This document shows positions 49,733-60,074 of a DNA stretch of 64,000 nt, one piece after another (positions within the stretch are counted from its first letter, which is position 1; the number at the start of each line of letters is the position of its first letter). The notes under the pieces were generated by a model. That model saw nothing but the letters and a program-made list of their open reading frames with translations. It was not told the DNA's origin and searched no databases. Source of the stretch: Gammaproteobacteria bacterium (lineage in GTDB: Bacteria > Pseudomonadota > Gammaproteobacteria > Pseudomonadales > Azotimanducaceae); the NCBI GenBank assembly GCA_026708185.1, contig JAPOVK010000019.1, positions 186,001-250,000 on the forward strand. The letters run 5' to 3'. Position numbers and translations under genes: made by a program.

Positions 49733-49939
49733 CGTGGTCTCCCGATAGCTGTGCGTGATCTTCGCGTGACCGCGCGCAAGCGTCCCCCAATTCGGCCGCG
49801 CAATCAACAGGCTCGCGTCGCCAGACCGCCGACAACGATCACGCCGCCAAACGGCTCTCGCAGAACTTGCGGATCCGAATATAACTTATTGATATTTATA
49901 GGTTAAAATTCAGAGACTAAGGGCCTCCGGCAGGCTGCG

Positions 49940-50659
49940 TCACACGATCCCGTTGCCGACGAGCCACTCCGACAAGAGGTGGCCGCCGCGGGTCGTGCAC
50001 CCCCCGGCGAAACGGCGGGCGTCGTCCCGCAGAGTCTCGACACCGACGCCGCAATGGTCGAGTTCGTGGATGTGGCCGACGAGCCAGTGCTCGAGTTGGG
50101 CCGCCGAGACCTCGACGTGGAACTGCAGCGCCAGAGTGTGGTCGCCCACCGCGAACGCCTGGTTCGGGCACGCCGCTGTCGATGCCAAGGCCTGGGCGCC
50201 CCGCGGCAAGTCGAATGCCTCGCCGTGCCAGTGCAATACCGGGGTCGCGAGGTGCCTCAACGGGCTGGACCCAGCTCGTGACGGCAGCGTCAGTGCCTGC
50301 CAGCCGATCTCAGGGGCCGCCATGGGACGGACGTTCGCTCCCATGGCACGGGCGATCAGTTGTGCGCCAAGACATATGCCCAGGGTCGGCAACCGGCTGT
50401 CGATCCGGTGTCGGATCGTATCGACCACGTCCTCGAGGAAGGGGAACCGGACGTCATCGTTCACGCTGATCGGTCCGCCCATCACGATGAGGACTTTGGC
50501 ATCGCTTGCGTTCCGGAGGGCATCGTTTGGCGGATCGAGATAGTCGAAGGCCAGGCCCAGCCGGTCCAGTTCGTGCGCCAGGGTGCCGAGGCCCTCGAAG
50601 CACAGATGGCGGATCACCTGCACCGGTGCTGGCGGGTGGTTCGCGGGTCGTCGGGCCAC
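49940..50659 (-). CDS. Class I glutamine amidotransferase
   Basis: VLIVMGGPISVNDDVRFPFLEDVVDTIRHRIDSRLPTLGICLGAQLIARAMGANV...LALQFHVEVSA. Confidence 0.88.
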   Translation of the reverse strand: MARRPANHPPAPVQVIRHLCFEGLGTLAHELDRLGLAFDYLDPPNDALRNASDAKVLIVMGGPISVNDDVRFPFLEDVVDTIRHRIDSRLPTLGICLGAQLIARAMGANVRPMAAPEIGWQALTLPSRAGSSPLRHLATPVLHWHGEAFDLPRGAQALASTAACPNQAFAVGDHTLALQFHVEVSAAQLEHWLVGHIHELDHCGVGVETLRDDARRFAGGCTTRGGHLLSEWLVGNGIV

Positions 50660-50701
50660 CTGCCGTAATATGCCCGATCCTCACGTTCCCAGGTACTGCG
50701 T

Positions 50702-51817
50702 TTGAACCCCATCGTCCTCTACGGCTCGCCGATGTCGCTCTACACCGGGCGAGCGCGAAGCTACATGATCAAGGCCGGTCTCGCCTATCGCGAAGTCCCG
50801 CCCACGTCGTCGCACTTCCTGGACACCGTGCTGCCGAGGGCCGGTGGCCGACGCAGCCTGCCGACCATCGAACTGCCCGACGGCACGGTGATCCGCGACG
50901 GCGTGGCGATCGTCGATCACTTCGAGGCCGAGCGGGGCCATCCGTCGTCGCCGACCTCGCCGAAGCAGCGCATCGTCAGCCGCCTCTTCGACGCCATCGG
51001 CGCCGAGGGACTGCTACGCCCGGCGATGCACTACCGCTGGAACTTCGACGCCGAGAACCTCGAGTTCCTGCGCTTCCACTTCAAGACGGTCTTCCCCGAG
51101 GGGCGCGTGCCTGCCGCGGACGACCGCATGCAGTTCATCCGCGATGTCGTCAATCCGTCATGGGGAGTCTGGCCCGAGGCCATCGAGACGATCGAGGCGC
51201 TCTACACCCAACTGCTGGCCAAGCTGAACGCCCACTTCGCCGAGCATCCCTACCTGCTCGGCGGCCGCCCGTCGGTCGGCGACTTCGGGATGATGGCACC
51301 GCTGTACGGGCACCTCGGCCGGGATCCGGCACCCCGGCTCTTGATGCAGACGCGGGCGGTTCGGGTCTTTCGGTGGGTTGAACGGATGAACCGCCCAGAA
51401 CCCGACGCCGGCGAGTTCGAGGGCTACGGCGAGGCCTTTCTCGCCGATGACACGATCCCCGCCACGATCATCGCCGTGCTGAAGCACCTCGCCATCGACT
51501 ACGTTCCCGAGACTCGTGCAGCGTGCGCATGCATCAATGCGTGGCTCGCCGAGCACGGCGACCTGCCGGCGGGAACCACGGTGGCCCGTGGCGTCGGCGA
51601 CGCGACTTTCGAGCTCCAGGGAGTCCCCGTCACCGCGATGGCACAGCCGTTCCGTTTCCATGTCCTCAAGCGCGTCCAGGACGAGTTCGAAGCCTTGGCG
51701 AAACCCGAGCGCCGCGACGTAGCTGCGCTCCTCGACGCATGCGACATGGCAGACGTCCTCGAGCTGAAACTGACACGCGGCATCGGGCGCGCCAACAACC
51801 TCGAGGTGTGGGTCTAG
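50702..51817 (+). CDS. Glutathione S-transferase family protein
   Basis: MNPIVLYGSPMSLYTGRARSYMIKAGLAYREVPPTS...RRSLPTIELPDGTVIRDGVAIVDHFE...YLLGGRPSVGDFGMMAPLYGHLGRD. Confidence 0.85.
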   Translation: MNPIVLYGSPMSLYTGRARSYMIKAGLAYREVPPTSSHFLDTVLPRAGGRRSLPTIELPDGTVIRDGVAIVDHFEAERGHPSSPTSPKQRIVSRLFDAIGAEGLLRPAMHYRWNFDAENLEFLRFHFKTVFPEGRVPAADDRMQFIRDVVNPSWGVWPEAIETIEALYTQLLAKLNAHFAEHPYLLGGRPSVGDFGMMAPLYGHLGRDPAPRLLMQTRAVRVFRWVERMNRPEPDAGEFEGYGEAFLADDTIPATIIAVLKHLAIDYVPETRAACACINAWLAEHGDLPAGTTVARGVGDATFELQGVPVTAMAQPFRFHVLKRVQDEFEALAKPERRDVAALLDACDMADVLELKLTRGIGRANNLEVWV

Positions 51818-51846
51818 GGATGCGGGCCCGGAGGCCCGCGCACCGG

Positions 51847-54090
51847 CTATTGGCTTGCCATCAGCGCCTCGAGCAAGGTCTCCTGGTCGACCACCTCGGT
51901 GCCGTAGGCCTCGATCACGACGTCGACGATCCTGCCCTCGAAGACAAACGGCGAGGCATAGGCCTCGTCCACGGGCGTCTGGCTGTCGCGCCCCACCTCG
52001 AGCGGCTCGTTGACGAAGTTGTGGTAGCGGAACGGCTGCAGCACGCCTTCACCCGCACAGGCGTCGTCCACGTAGAAGCGCGCGCGACCCGCGTCGGATG
52101 CCGTCCTGACGACGTCGACGCGCAAGGTCACCGCGCCCGGCGGTAGCGCCACAGGCGATGACACCCGGCAGCGCTCGCCGAAGTTGTTCGTGGTGTAGTG
52201 CAGCCGGTTGCCTTGTACGTAGATGCTGTAGCCGCCGAAGCGGCCGCCGTCGGCGATGATCACGCCGCCAGCCTCGGTGGTCGATCGTTCGATGCGCGCC
52301 GTGATGCGATGCGAGCTGCCGCGCACGCGCGGGCCGGCCTTGAAGAAGTGCGGCAGGACCGCGTCCTGGTAGAGCACCCATCGATTCCCCGGTTCCGGCC
52401 ACCAGCCGGTGCCGCGGCGGCCGGTGAGATCGTCGAGCGGCAAGACCCCGTAGCGCTCGGCCTCACGCCACCACAGATCGACGAGCGCCTTGAGCTTCTC
52501 GGGCTTGTCCCGGGCTAGGTCGTCGATCTCCGCCAGGTCCTCGTCCAAGTGGTAGAGCTCCCACACGTCGTCCTCGAACGGCGTGCCGCGGCGATGGAAG
52601 GTCACGGCCTTCCATCCGTTGTGCCAAATGCCGCGCTGGCCGATGGTCTCGAAGTACTGGATCGTCTTGCGCGTGTCCGCCGCGTCGTCGGTGAGGGTGT
52701 GGGCCATGGAGACGCCGTGCAGCGGCATCTGCGCGACGCCGTTTACGTGGCTCGGCAGCGGCGCGCCCAGGAGATCGAGCAGCGTCGGCGTGATGTCCAC
52801 GACGTGGTAGAACTGTCGCCGTGTCTCGCCCCGTGCGCGGATGCCATTCGGCCAGCGGATCAAGAGCGGGGCGCGCACGCCGCCCGCGTACGTGTTGGCC
52901 TTGTAGCGCTTGAACGGCGTGTTGCCCGCCATGGCCCACCCGGCCGGATAGTGGTTGTAGGTCAACGGGCCACCCATGTCGTCGAGCCGTTCGAGGTTGG
53001 CCTCGACGCTGCTGCCGAAACCGTTGCGCGCCCGCTGGTGGTCGTAGGTTCCGTGCGGACCGCCTTCGGAACTCGCGCCGTTGTCGGAGATGGCCAACAC
53101 GATGGTGTCGTCGCGCTTGCCAAGCGCGTCGACCTGGTCGAGCAGCCGGCCGATTTGGACATCGGTATGGTCGAGGAATCCCGCGAATACCTCCTGCATT
53201 CGCGCCGCCAGGCGTTGCTCGTCGGCACCGAGTTCCTCCCAGACCTGGATACCTGGGTTGCGCGGCGCAAGTCGCTGATCGGCGGGCAGCAGGCCGAGCG
53301 CCTTTTGGCGGGCGAGGATCGTCTCGCGCGCCACGTCCCAGCCCGCGTCGTAGCAACCGCGGTACTTGTCGGCATACGCCCGGGGCACGTGGTGGGGCGA
53401 GTGGCCGGCGGCGAACGCGACGTAGAGGAAGAATGGCGTCTCCGGTGCCGCCGAAACCAGTTGGCGCAACCACGTGCACGCCTGGTCGACGATGCCTTCC
53501 GACAGGTGATAGCCGGGGTCAGCCGGCGGCTCGATGCGCTCGTTGCCGAGGATGAGTTCCGGGTTCCACTGGTTCGTCTCGCCGGCCAGGAAGCCGTAGA
53601 AGCGGTCGAAGCCGCGCTGCAGCGGCCAGTGGTCGTAGGGGCCCGCGGGACTGGTCTCGTCGATCGACGCCAAGTGCCACTTGCCCGATGCCAACGTCTG
53701 GTAGCCGTGCCCTCGCAGGATCTCGGCGAGGTTCGCGGCTTCCTTTGCGGCGAACCCGCGCGTATTCGGGAAGCCGTTGACCATCTCCGCCACCCGGCCC
53801 ATGCCGACGCTGTGGTGGTTCCGTCCGGTCAGGAGGCAGGTACGGGTCGGCGAACACAGCGGCGTGACGTGGAAGTTCGCGTAGCGCAGGCCGTCGGCGG
53901 CGAGGCTGTCGAGTGCCGGCGTGTCGATCGCCGAGCCGTAGCAGCCGAGCTGCGCGAAGCCCACGTCGTCGAGCACGATCATCACGATGTTCGGTCGGCG
54001 CTTGAGCACCGACGCCGGGGTCTTCCACGACACCGTGGACTCGTCGACCGAGCGGTCGATTCGCCCTCTGAACAGGCGGTCATGCTCCAT
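51847..54090 (-). CDS. Type I arylsulfatase
   Basis: RPNIVMIVLDDVGFAQLGCYGSAIDTPALDSLAADGLRYANFHVTPLCSPTRTCLLTGRNHH with the C-x-P-x-R motif; C-terminal concanavalin-like region. Confidence 0.92.
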   Translation of the reverse strand: MEHDRLFRGRIDRSVDESTVSWKTPASVLKRRPNIVMIVLDDVGFAQLGCYGSAIDTPALDSLAADGLRYANFHVTPLCSPTRTCLLTGRNHHSVGMGRVAEMVNGFPNTRGFAAKEAANLAEILRGHGYQTLASGKWHLASIDETSPAGPYDHWPLQRGFDRFYGFLAGETNQWNPELILGNERIEPPADPGYHLSEGIVDQACTWLRQLVSAAPETPFFLYVAFAAGHSPHHVPRAYADKYRGCYDAGWDVARETILARQKALGLLPADQRLAPRNPGIQVWEELGADEQRLAARMQEVFAGFLDHTDVQIGRLLDQVDALGKRDDTIVLAISDNGASSEGGPHGTYDHQRARNGFGSSVEANLERLDDMGGPLTYNHYPAGWAMAGNTPFKRYKANTYAGGVRAPLLIRWPNGIRARGETRRQFYHVVDITPTLLDLLGAPLPSHVNGVAQMPLHGVSMAHTLTDDAADTRKTIQYFETIGQRGIWHNGWKAVTFHRRGTPFEDDVWELYHLDEDLAEIDDLARDKPEKLKALVDLWWREAERYGVLPLDDLTGRRGTGWWPEPGNRWVLYQDAVLPHFFKAGPRVRGSSHRITARIERSTTEAGGVIIADGGRFGGYSIYVQGNRLHYTTNNFGERCRVSSPVALPPGAVTLRVDVVRTASDAGRARFYVDDACAGEGVLQPFRYHNFVNEPLEVGRDSQTPVDEAYASPFVFEGRIVDVVIEAYGTEVVDQETLLEALMASQ

Positions 54091-54424
54091 CTCGCACGCT
54101 CCGTGGTTCACGTCCTGCATACGGTAACAGGCCGGACGGAACACCCGGCGTTCGCGTCGCGGCATCCACGTATGGCATGCGCCACAAGACACGCGGGTAA
54201 CTGCGGCAACGGCTTGCGGGGCGTCGGCCGGGCGCGTAGTGTTGTGCGCGAAATCTCATCTGCGCAGGTCGCCCGAGGCCGGGCCGCCTGCCGAATACGA
54301 CAGTCTCGTAACGGCTACGGGTAGCTCCCAGGGCCGGAGATGAATAAGCAGGGCATCTTGCCATGTACTTGTGCAGATGGGATTTCGAGACCCGGCACCG
54401 CGGTGCTGCAAAGGAATGCAAACG

Positions 54425-55195
54425 ATGCTCTCCCGTGAAGCCTTGATCGACACCGTCCACGCGGGCGATTGCCTCGAAGTCATGGCGGATTGGCCGGACG
54501 GTTTGGCCGACCTGTGCTACGTCGCGTTGCCGTCTCCCGAAGAGTGGCGTTGGGACGCCGCAGCCGCTCGGCGGCTCGATCGCATCCAGCGCCAAGCCCG
54601 CAACCTGGGCCACGACACCGTCCTCGGACTGCACATCGCGCTTGGCGATGTGGGCACGATCGCGTACCTCGCCTTTGTGGCTGAGCGCCTACCCGCGCTG
54701 AAGCGGGTTCTCAAGCCCACCGGCAGCCTTTGCGTGGTCGGCGATACCCACGCCGGGCACTACGCCAAGGTCCTCCTCGACGCCTTCTTCGGCGCCTCGA
54801 ACCTCCGGGGCGAGATCATCTGGGGGCCGTGCGGCACCGAACCGGAACAAATTGACAGTCACCACTCGGCGACTTGGTACGCCAACGACGACGCGCACCG
54901 GACGGACCGGCCCACGCCGGTGGTCATCGTGGCGGCGGATGGGACACAAGGCGGCAGCGGCGGAGCGCTCGCGCTCGCCAAGCGCGTCATCGCAGCGACC
55001 ACGGACCATGGCGATGTCGTGCTCGACCCCTTCTGCGGTGACGCACTGGCGGCCTCCGCGGCCCGAGAACTCGGCCGCAGCGCCATAGCCATCGATGCGT
55101 CCGCGAAGGCGCACAGTGCGGGCCGGGAGGTCGGCGCACCCTTAAGAGCCGGTGCGCGGACGTCTACGTTCGCATCCCGGCGCCCGCGCACCTAG
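54425..55195 (+). CDS. DNA methylase-like protein, N4/N6 type, predicted catalytically inactive
   Basis: DTVHAGDCLEVMADWPDGLADLCYVALPSPEEW...ALKRVLKPTGSLCVVGDTHAGHYAKVLLDAFFGASNLRGEIIW...DVVLDPFCGDALAASAARELGRSAIAID; motif IV (D/N-P-P-Y/F/W) reads ALPS. Confidence 0.72.
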   Translation: MLSREALIDTVHAGDCLEVMADWPDGLADLCYVALPSPEEWRWDAAAARRLDRIQRQARNLGHDTVLGLHIALGDVGTIAYLAFVAERLPALKRVLKPTGSLCVVGDTHAGHYAKVLLDAFFGASNLRGEIIWGPCGTEPEQIDSHHSATWYANDDAHRTDRPTPVVIVAADGTQGGSGGALALAKRVIAATTDHGDVVLDPFCGDALAASAARELGRSAIAIDASAKAHSAGREVGAPLRAGARTSTFASRRPRT

Positions 55196-55217
55196 TACCG
55201 GGCCCGCTTTTGGGGCG

Positions 55218-57647
55218 CTACCACGTGAACGTGGAACGCAGATACCACGAGCCGCCCTCGAAATTCGCGGCCGTGCGTCGCGCGTAAGGCAGGCCCACGT
55301 TCAACCGGTTGGCGAACGGTTCCGCGATCGTGTCGATGTACGTGTCGAAGACATTCACGAAGCCGAGCGTGAAGCGGAGGCTCTCGTTCATGTCGTAGCC
55401 GAGCTCAGCATCGATGAAGGTCGTCGGGTCGAGCAGTTTTGTCGGTGCCCCGCCGTCGACGCCGCCGATGCGTCCGCGTTCGTCGTAGTGCTCGCCGTAG
55501 TAGTTGAGGCGTACGAGGAGATCCCAGCGCGACCCCAAAGCCGTGTCCGCCGTCACCGTGAAGCGGTTGTTGGGATAGCTCTCCTCGATGTCCTCCACGT
55601 CCGCGGCGCTCACCGGCAGGAGGCCGTTGACCCGCGACTGGCTGACCACTTCGACCTGGTTGTGGTTGAAGGCGACGCTCAAGTCGGTGCTCGTGCCCGT
55701 ATCGCCCCAGTCGAACCGCGTCGTCAGCACGGCATCGAGACCGACCACCTCGAGGTCGAGCGCATTGGTGAAGAACTGGACGTTCGAGCCGATGCCCGTG
55801 TCCGGATCGGTGAACGGCAGGCTCCGGGTCTTGAAGATTCGCCCGTCGATCTGGATCAGGTAGGCGTCCACGGTGAGTTGCACGCGCTCGCCGCCGCTCC
55901 ATAGACCGATGCTGTAGTCGATGGACGTTTCCTCCTCCAAGGCCGCGCCGCCAGCCGCGATCGCAGCCGGATGGTCGGGACGGACGGTACCGGACTCGAC
56001 CTGCAGGCCCGTGTCGTTGTCGAACGTCGTGGTGATTTTTTGGAGGTTCGACTGGCCGGGCGTCGGCGCATGAAAGCCGGTGTTCACGGACCCGCGCAAA
56101 GTGACGGTTTCGTTGAGGTCGTGGCGGAAAGCCAGCTTGCCGTTGAGCGTGTCCCCGAAATCGGAGAACTCCTCGTAGCGCAACGCGTACTGGCCCATGG
56201 TCGCTTGCGAAATCTCATGCTCGATCTCACCGTACACGGCGATGTTGTCGCGCGTGAACCGACCCGCGTTCACCGGTTCGAGGCCCTTGAACCCGCTGGA
56301 ACCCGCGCCGCGATAGGAGTTCCTCTCCCCAGCGAAGACGCTGAAGATCTCCTCGCGCCATTCGCCACCGTAGGCGAGTTGTACGGTGTCCGCGAGGCGT
56401 CTGGTGAAATCGGCGTTGATGTTGACCTCGCGCTGCTTGAGCGCGCCGACGTCGAAGTCCATCTGCCGCGGCAGTCCATTGGTGCCGAGGCCGATGTCCG
56501 GATTGATCGTGTTGTTGAGGACGAAGTCCAGGAAATCCTCGCCGGCACCGATGCTTAAGTCGAACGTCGTGCCGTTGCCCATCACGCCTTTGACGCCCGC
56601 AACCAACGACTTGTCGTCGTGGTCGCCGTCGAAGAACGGAGTGAAGCCTTGGGGAAGCGCGTTCTCGATGCCGAGCGCCTGGATCGTCACATGCGCCTCG
56701 TTGGCGTCGGTCTGAGGGTTGTCCCCCGCCCGGTAGAAGAACCGGTAGCGGCCCTCCGTGCTCGTCACGTTGCTGTGCAGGTAGGCCTCTGCGTTGTCGC
56801 TTAACGGGAAGCCCGCGTTGATGAAGAACCGCATGTCCGTGGTCTGGGGCCTTCCCCAGGTCTGCACGAAGGGCGAATCCTCGAACGGCGAATCGGCACC
56901 CACGCCGCGGACGCCCGCATCGATCAATGCCTGTGCATTCGGCCGCTGTCGGCCGCGTGAGAGTGCCTCGTTGTCCACGTACTCGAAGCTCAAGTTCGCG
57001 AACCCCGCACCGAGAGGCAGGCCCAAGTTGGCGGCGAGCTTCGTGCTCCGCTCGCCCTCGTAGAACTGCCCGTAGTCGACCCGCACCTCGCCGCCTTGCG
57101 CCGCGTCCTTCATTTCCAGGTTGATGACGCCGGCGATGGCGTCCGAACCGTACTGTGCGACGGCCCCGTCGCGCAGGATCTGGACGTTCTTGACGGCGAT
57201 GCCCGGGATCATGCCGATGTTGGGTCCATGGGAACCCTTGCCGGCAGCGGGCACGAACTCCGCGATCAACGCCGCGCGGTGGCGGCGCTTGCCGTTGACC
57301 ATGACCAGCGTCTGGTCGGGCGCGAGGCCCCGCAGCGACGTCGGCCGGACGAACGTGTCGCCGTCCCCGGAGGCCATGGGCGCGTTGTAGGACGGCGCCA
57401 GGGCGCGCAGGCTGTCGGTGAGATCGGCGCTGTTGCCGATCGCCCCGATCTCTTCGGCGGACAGGATGTCTACCGGCGCGGTCGCCTGGGAGTCCGAGCG
57501 CTCGGTCTGGAACCGCGAGCCGATGACGACCACGACCTCGTCGGCCTCCGCGTCAGCCTCGGACGCCACCTGACCGGCCGCGGGCAGACATAGGACGACG
57601 GTCGCGGCGAGGAATGGCGCGTACGCCGGACGTGAGCACAATTTCAT
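55218..57647 (-). CDS. TonB-dependent receptor
   Basis: VVVVIGSRFQTERSDSQATAPVDILSAEEIGAIGNSADLTDSLRALAPSYNAP...VKNVQILRDGAVAQYGSDAIAGVINLEMKDA; ends FEGGSWYLRSTFTW. Confidence 0.94.
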   Translation of the reverse strand: MKLCSRPAYAPFLAATVVLCLPAAGQVASEADAEADEVVVVIGSRFQTERSDSQATAPVDILSAEEIGAIGNSADLTDSLRALAPSYNAPMASGDGDTFVRPTSLRGLAPDQTLVMVNGKRRHRAALIAEFVPAAGKGSHGPNIGMIPGIAVKNVQILRDGAVAQYGSDAIAGVINLEMKDAAQGGEVRVDYGQFYEGERSTKLAANLGLPLGAGFANLSFEYVDNEALSRGRQRPNAQALIDAGVRGVGADSPFEDSPFVQTWGRPQTTDMRFFINAGFPLSDNAEAYLHSNVTSTEGRYRFFYRAGDNPQTDANEAHVTIQALGIENALPQGFTPFFDGDHDDKSLVAGVKGVMGNGTTFDLSIGAGEDFLDFVLNNTINPDIGLGTNGLPRQMDFDVGALKQREVNINADFTRRLADTVQLAYGGEWREEIFSVFAGERNSYRGAGSSGFKGLEPVNAGRFTRDNIAVYGEIEHEISQATMGQYALRYEEFSDFGDTLNGKLAFRHDLNETVTLRGSVNTGFHAPTPGQSNLQKITTTFDNDTGLQVESGTVRPDHPAAIAAGGAALEEETSIDYSIGLWSGGERVQLTVDAYLIQIDGRIFKTRSLPFTDPDTGIGSNVQFFTNALDLEVVGLDAVLTTRFDWGDTGTSTDLSVAFNHNQVEVVSQSRVNGLLPVSAADVEDIEESYPNNRFTVTADTALGSRWDLLVRLNYYGEHYDERGRIGGVDGGAPTKLLDPTTFIDAELGYDMNESLRFTLGFVNVFDTYIDTIAEPFANRLNVGLPYARRTAANFEGGSWYLRSTFTW

Positions 57648-57736
57648 GCTGTTCTCCCAGAATTCGGCGGATTCTTGGCGCTTGCGTACTGCAGCCGAAC
57701 GGTGCCCGGCAACTCCGCATGTGCTGGCGGCGGATT

Positions 57737-59053
57737 CTAACCCACCGGCAAGCCGGCGAGCCAACTTTCGTCGAGGTGGCAGGCTCGGGCCCGCCACCTC
57801 GCTCGAGCCAGCGCCTCGGCCGCAGCACCGTTGCCGTCCAGACGATAGGCCACGATCGCGACGTCGATGAACACATCGCGTTGCGCACCGCTGCCGCCCA
57901 ATCGGGGCAGGTCCGAAAGCACGCCTTCAAGGCTCCTGGCCGCTTCGCCGAAGCGACCCTCGGCGAACGCCGACACGGCGCGACAGACGTCGGCGACCAC
58001 GGGGCCGGAGGCTTGGCGCCCGAGGCCGAGGACCTCGTCCACGGCGGTGTTCCACGCCGTCAAGGCGCCCGGGCGTCCGGCGAGGGCCTGGGTCAACGCC
58101 TGGTGCACGTTCACGAACGGCACACCGGGTTTCGGGAAGTGCTTCTCCGCGAACGCCGCGACGGCGCGCAGTTCCCGTGGCGGCAGCGGATGACCGTAGA
58201 GCGCGCAGCGCATGGCGAACGCGGCGCAGTCGATCATCGTGAACATCGGCAGCGCCTGCGACGCGTCCGGGCTGACACTCGCCAGGTAGATCGCCACCGC
58301 CCGCTCGATTTCGCCTCGCTGCAGGGCGAACAACGCCTGGTGCCAACCCAGGTGGCCGTGCAGTGGTGCCGAACGAGCGTAGCTTGGCAGCCAAGTGCCG
58401 ATGAACACCTCGCCCTCGGCGGCCGCGCCCTGCTCGTAGTAGCCGTGTGCGCGACCATGGGCGGCGTTCGCGTTGTCCGGCGTCAATTCCAGAGAACGAT
58501 CGAGCATCGGGATGCCGATGTCGGGGCGACCGGCCTCGACCTGGGCCCAGCCCAGGGCGGCCAGATACCACCAGTCGTCACCCCACGCCGACGCGACGCT
58601 CTCCAACAGGGCGACCTGGCGGTGGACGAAATCCGGGAAGCCGCCGAAGCCGAGCAAACCGTAGACGCCCAACGCGAAGGACAGCGGGACCGCATCGCGT
58701 GGGTACGCCGCCGCGTGTTCGCGGACCGCCTCAAGCGACGTGGCCAGCGGTTCGCCGTTCAGGACCATCGAGACGACCCGGGCGTGACCGCGCTCGCGAG
58801 GCGTCAGACGTTCGGCCAAGTTCTGGCCGTGGCGGGCGGCTGTGCGTCCGGCCGGCGCATCGCCCGCGACCATCAACGCGCGCGCCTTGGCGCAGTGGGC
58901 CAAGGCGAAATCTGGGTCGAGGGCAAGCGCCTGGTCAATCAGCGCGTCGCCGCCAGGTTGCAGGACGAAGAGACGATCGATGGTGTCGTCGTAGAGCTCG
59001 AGTGCCCGTGGCGACGCGGTCGTGATGGGGAGGCCGAGACGGTCTGTAGGCAA
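57737..59053 (-). CDS. TPR protein, TTC38-like family
   Basis: FALAHCAKARALMVAGD...RERGHARVVSMVLNGEPLATSLEAVREHAAAYPRDAVPLSFALGVYGLLGFGG...LHGHLGWHQALFALQRGEIERAVAIY. Confidence 0.75.
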   Translation of the reverse strand: MPTDRLGLPITTASPRALELYDDTIDRLFVLQPGGDALIDQALALDPDFALAHCAKARALMVAGDAPAGRTAARHGQNLAERLTPRERGHARVVSMVLNGEPLATSLEAVREHAAAYPRDAVPLSFALGVYGLLGFGGFPDFVHRQVALLESVASAWGDDWWYLAALGWAQVEAGRPDIGIPMLDRSLELTPDNANAAHGRAHGYYEQGAAAEGEVFIGTWLPSYARSAPLHGHLGWHQALFALQRGEIERAVAIYLASVSPDASQALPMFTMIDCAAFAMRCALYGHPLPPRELRAVAAFAEKHFPKPGVPFVNVHQALTQALAGRPGALTAWNTAVDEVLGLGRQASGPVVADVCRAVSAFAEGRFGEAARSLEGVLSDLPRLGGSGAQRDVFIDVAIVAYRLDGNGAAAEALARARWRARACHLDESWLAGLPVG

Positions 59054-59120
59054 GCCAGGTCAAGTCCACGTGATCGGTGGACTATGATACGGCTGGACGG
59101 ACCCCGATACGTTTGCGCCT

Positions 59121-59468
59121 ATGCGACTGAGCCTCCTCGTGCAAGGCGAGCCGTGCACATCCTTCGCCCCCCACAACGCGCTCGCGTTCGCTCGCGCGGC
59201 GGTTGCCGCGGGCCATGGGATCGGACGCGTTTTCTTCTACAAGGACGCCGCCCTGCTCGGCAGCCGCTTCGCCGCCGACGAGCAGAAACTGCGCGATGGC
59301 TGGACGGCACTGGCGACGGAAGCCGGCTTCGAATTGGCCGTGTGCATTTCCGCGGCCGCTCGCCGGGGCATCGTCGAAGAGCACTCGCTGGCGGACGGAT
59401 TCACGATCGTCGGACTCGGGCAGATGATCGAGGCCATGGAAGAGTCCGACCGCCTGGTGGCCTTCTAG
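59121..59468 (+). CDS. tusD: Sulfurtransferase TusD/DsrE
   Basis: MRLSLLVQGEPCTSFAPHNALAFARAAVAAGHGIGRVFFYKDAALLGS...FELAVCISAAARRGI; first gene of a four-gene Tus set. Confidence 0.9.
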   Translation: MRLSLLVQGEPCTSFAPHNALAFARAAVAAGHGIGRVFFYKDAALLGSRFAADEQKLRDGWTALATEAGFELAVCISAAARRGIVEEHSLADGFTIVGLGQMIEAMEESDRLVAF

Positions 59469-59478
59469 GCGCCCCGTG

Positions 59479-59811
59479 ATGAAGCGCGTCCTGTACCTGA
59501 TACGCCAGCCGCCGGGGATCGCCGCCGACGAGACGACCGACATGATGCTGGTCTCCGGGGTCTTCGAGCAGCAAACGAGCGTGCTGTTCATGGACGATGG
59601 CGTCTACCAGCTTCTGGGACTCGAGGGCCGCAAGTCGTCGCTGAAGGCCTTGCCGACCTACGAGGTCAGCGACCTGTACGCGGCTGGGTCGAGCCTTGCA
59701 AGCCGGGGGATAGCCCCCGAGGGCATCGGGCAGCCACTGCGCGTCGAAATCCTGGACGAGGCCGCGGTTCGCGATCTGATCGGTCGCCACGACGTCGTCG
59801 TTCCGGACTGA
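59479..59811 (+). CDS. tusC: Sulfurtransferase TusC/DsrF
   Basis: KRVLYLIRQPPGIAADETTDMMLVSGVFEQQTSVLFMDDGVYQLL. Confidence 0.88.
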   Translation: MKRVLYLIRQPPGIAADETTDMMLVSGVFEQQTSVLFMDDGVYQLLGLEGRKSSLKALPTYEVSDLYAAGSSLASRGIAPEGIGQPLRVEILDEAAVRDLIGRHDVVVPD

Positions 59812-59813
59812 CC

Positions 59814-60074
59814 GTGGCCACTCTTCATCTGTTGTCGAACCCTCGGGCGGCCGCATCCTGCCTCGCGGCCGCCGCCGGGGACGATGCCGTGCTCTTCCTC
59901 GGTGACGGCGTATTCGCGCTGACCGCACTCGGGAGGTCGGCGGCGCCCATCGGCGTGTTGCGAGACGATGCCGCAAGTCGGGGCGTGGCCGTGCCGGATC
60001 ACGTCCGCCCCATGTCGCAGGCGGACTTCGTCGACTGGGTCGTTGCCTTCGACACGAGCGTGACATGGCGCTGA
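59814..60074 (+). CDS. tusB: Sulfurtransferase TusB/DsrH
   Basis: GTG start; ATLHLLSNPRAAASCLAAAAGDDAVLFLGDGVFAL. Confidence 0.83.
   Translation: MATLHLLSNPRAAASCLAAAAGDDAVLFLGDGVFALTALGRSAAPIGVLRDDAASRGVAVPDHVRPMSQADFVDWVVAFDTSVTWR

Noticed and set aside
54425-55195. Functional restriction-modification system
   Set aside because: No endonuclease or specificity subunit nearby and the methylase catalytic motif is not intact.
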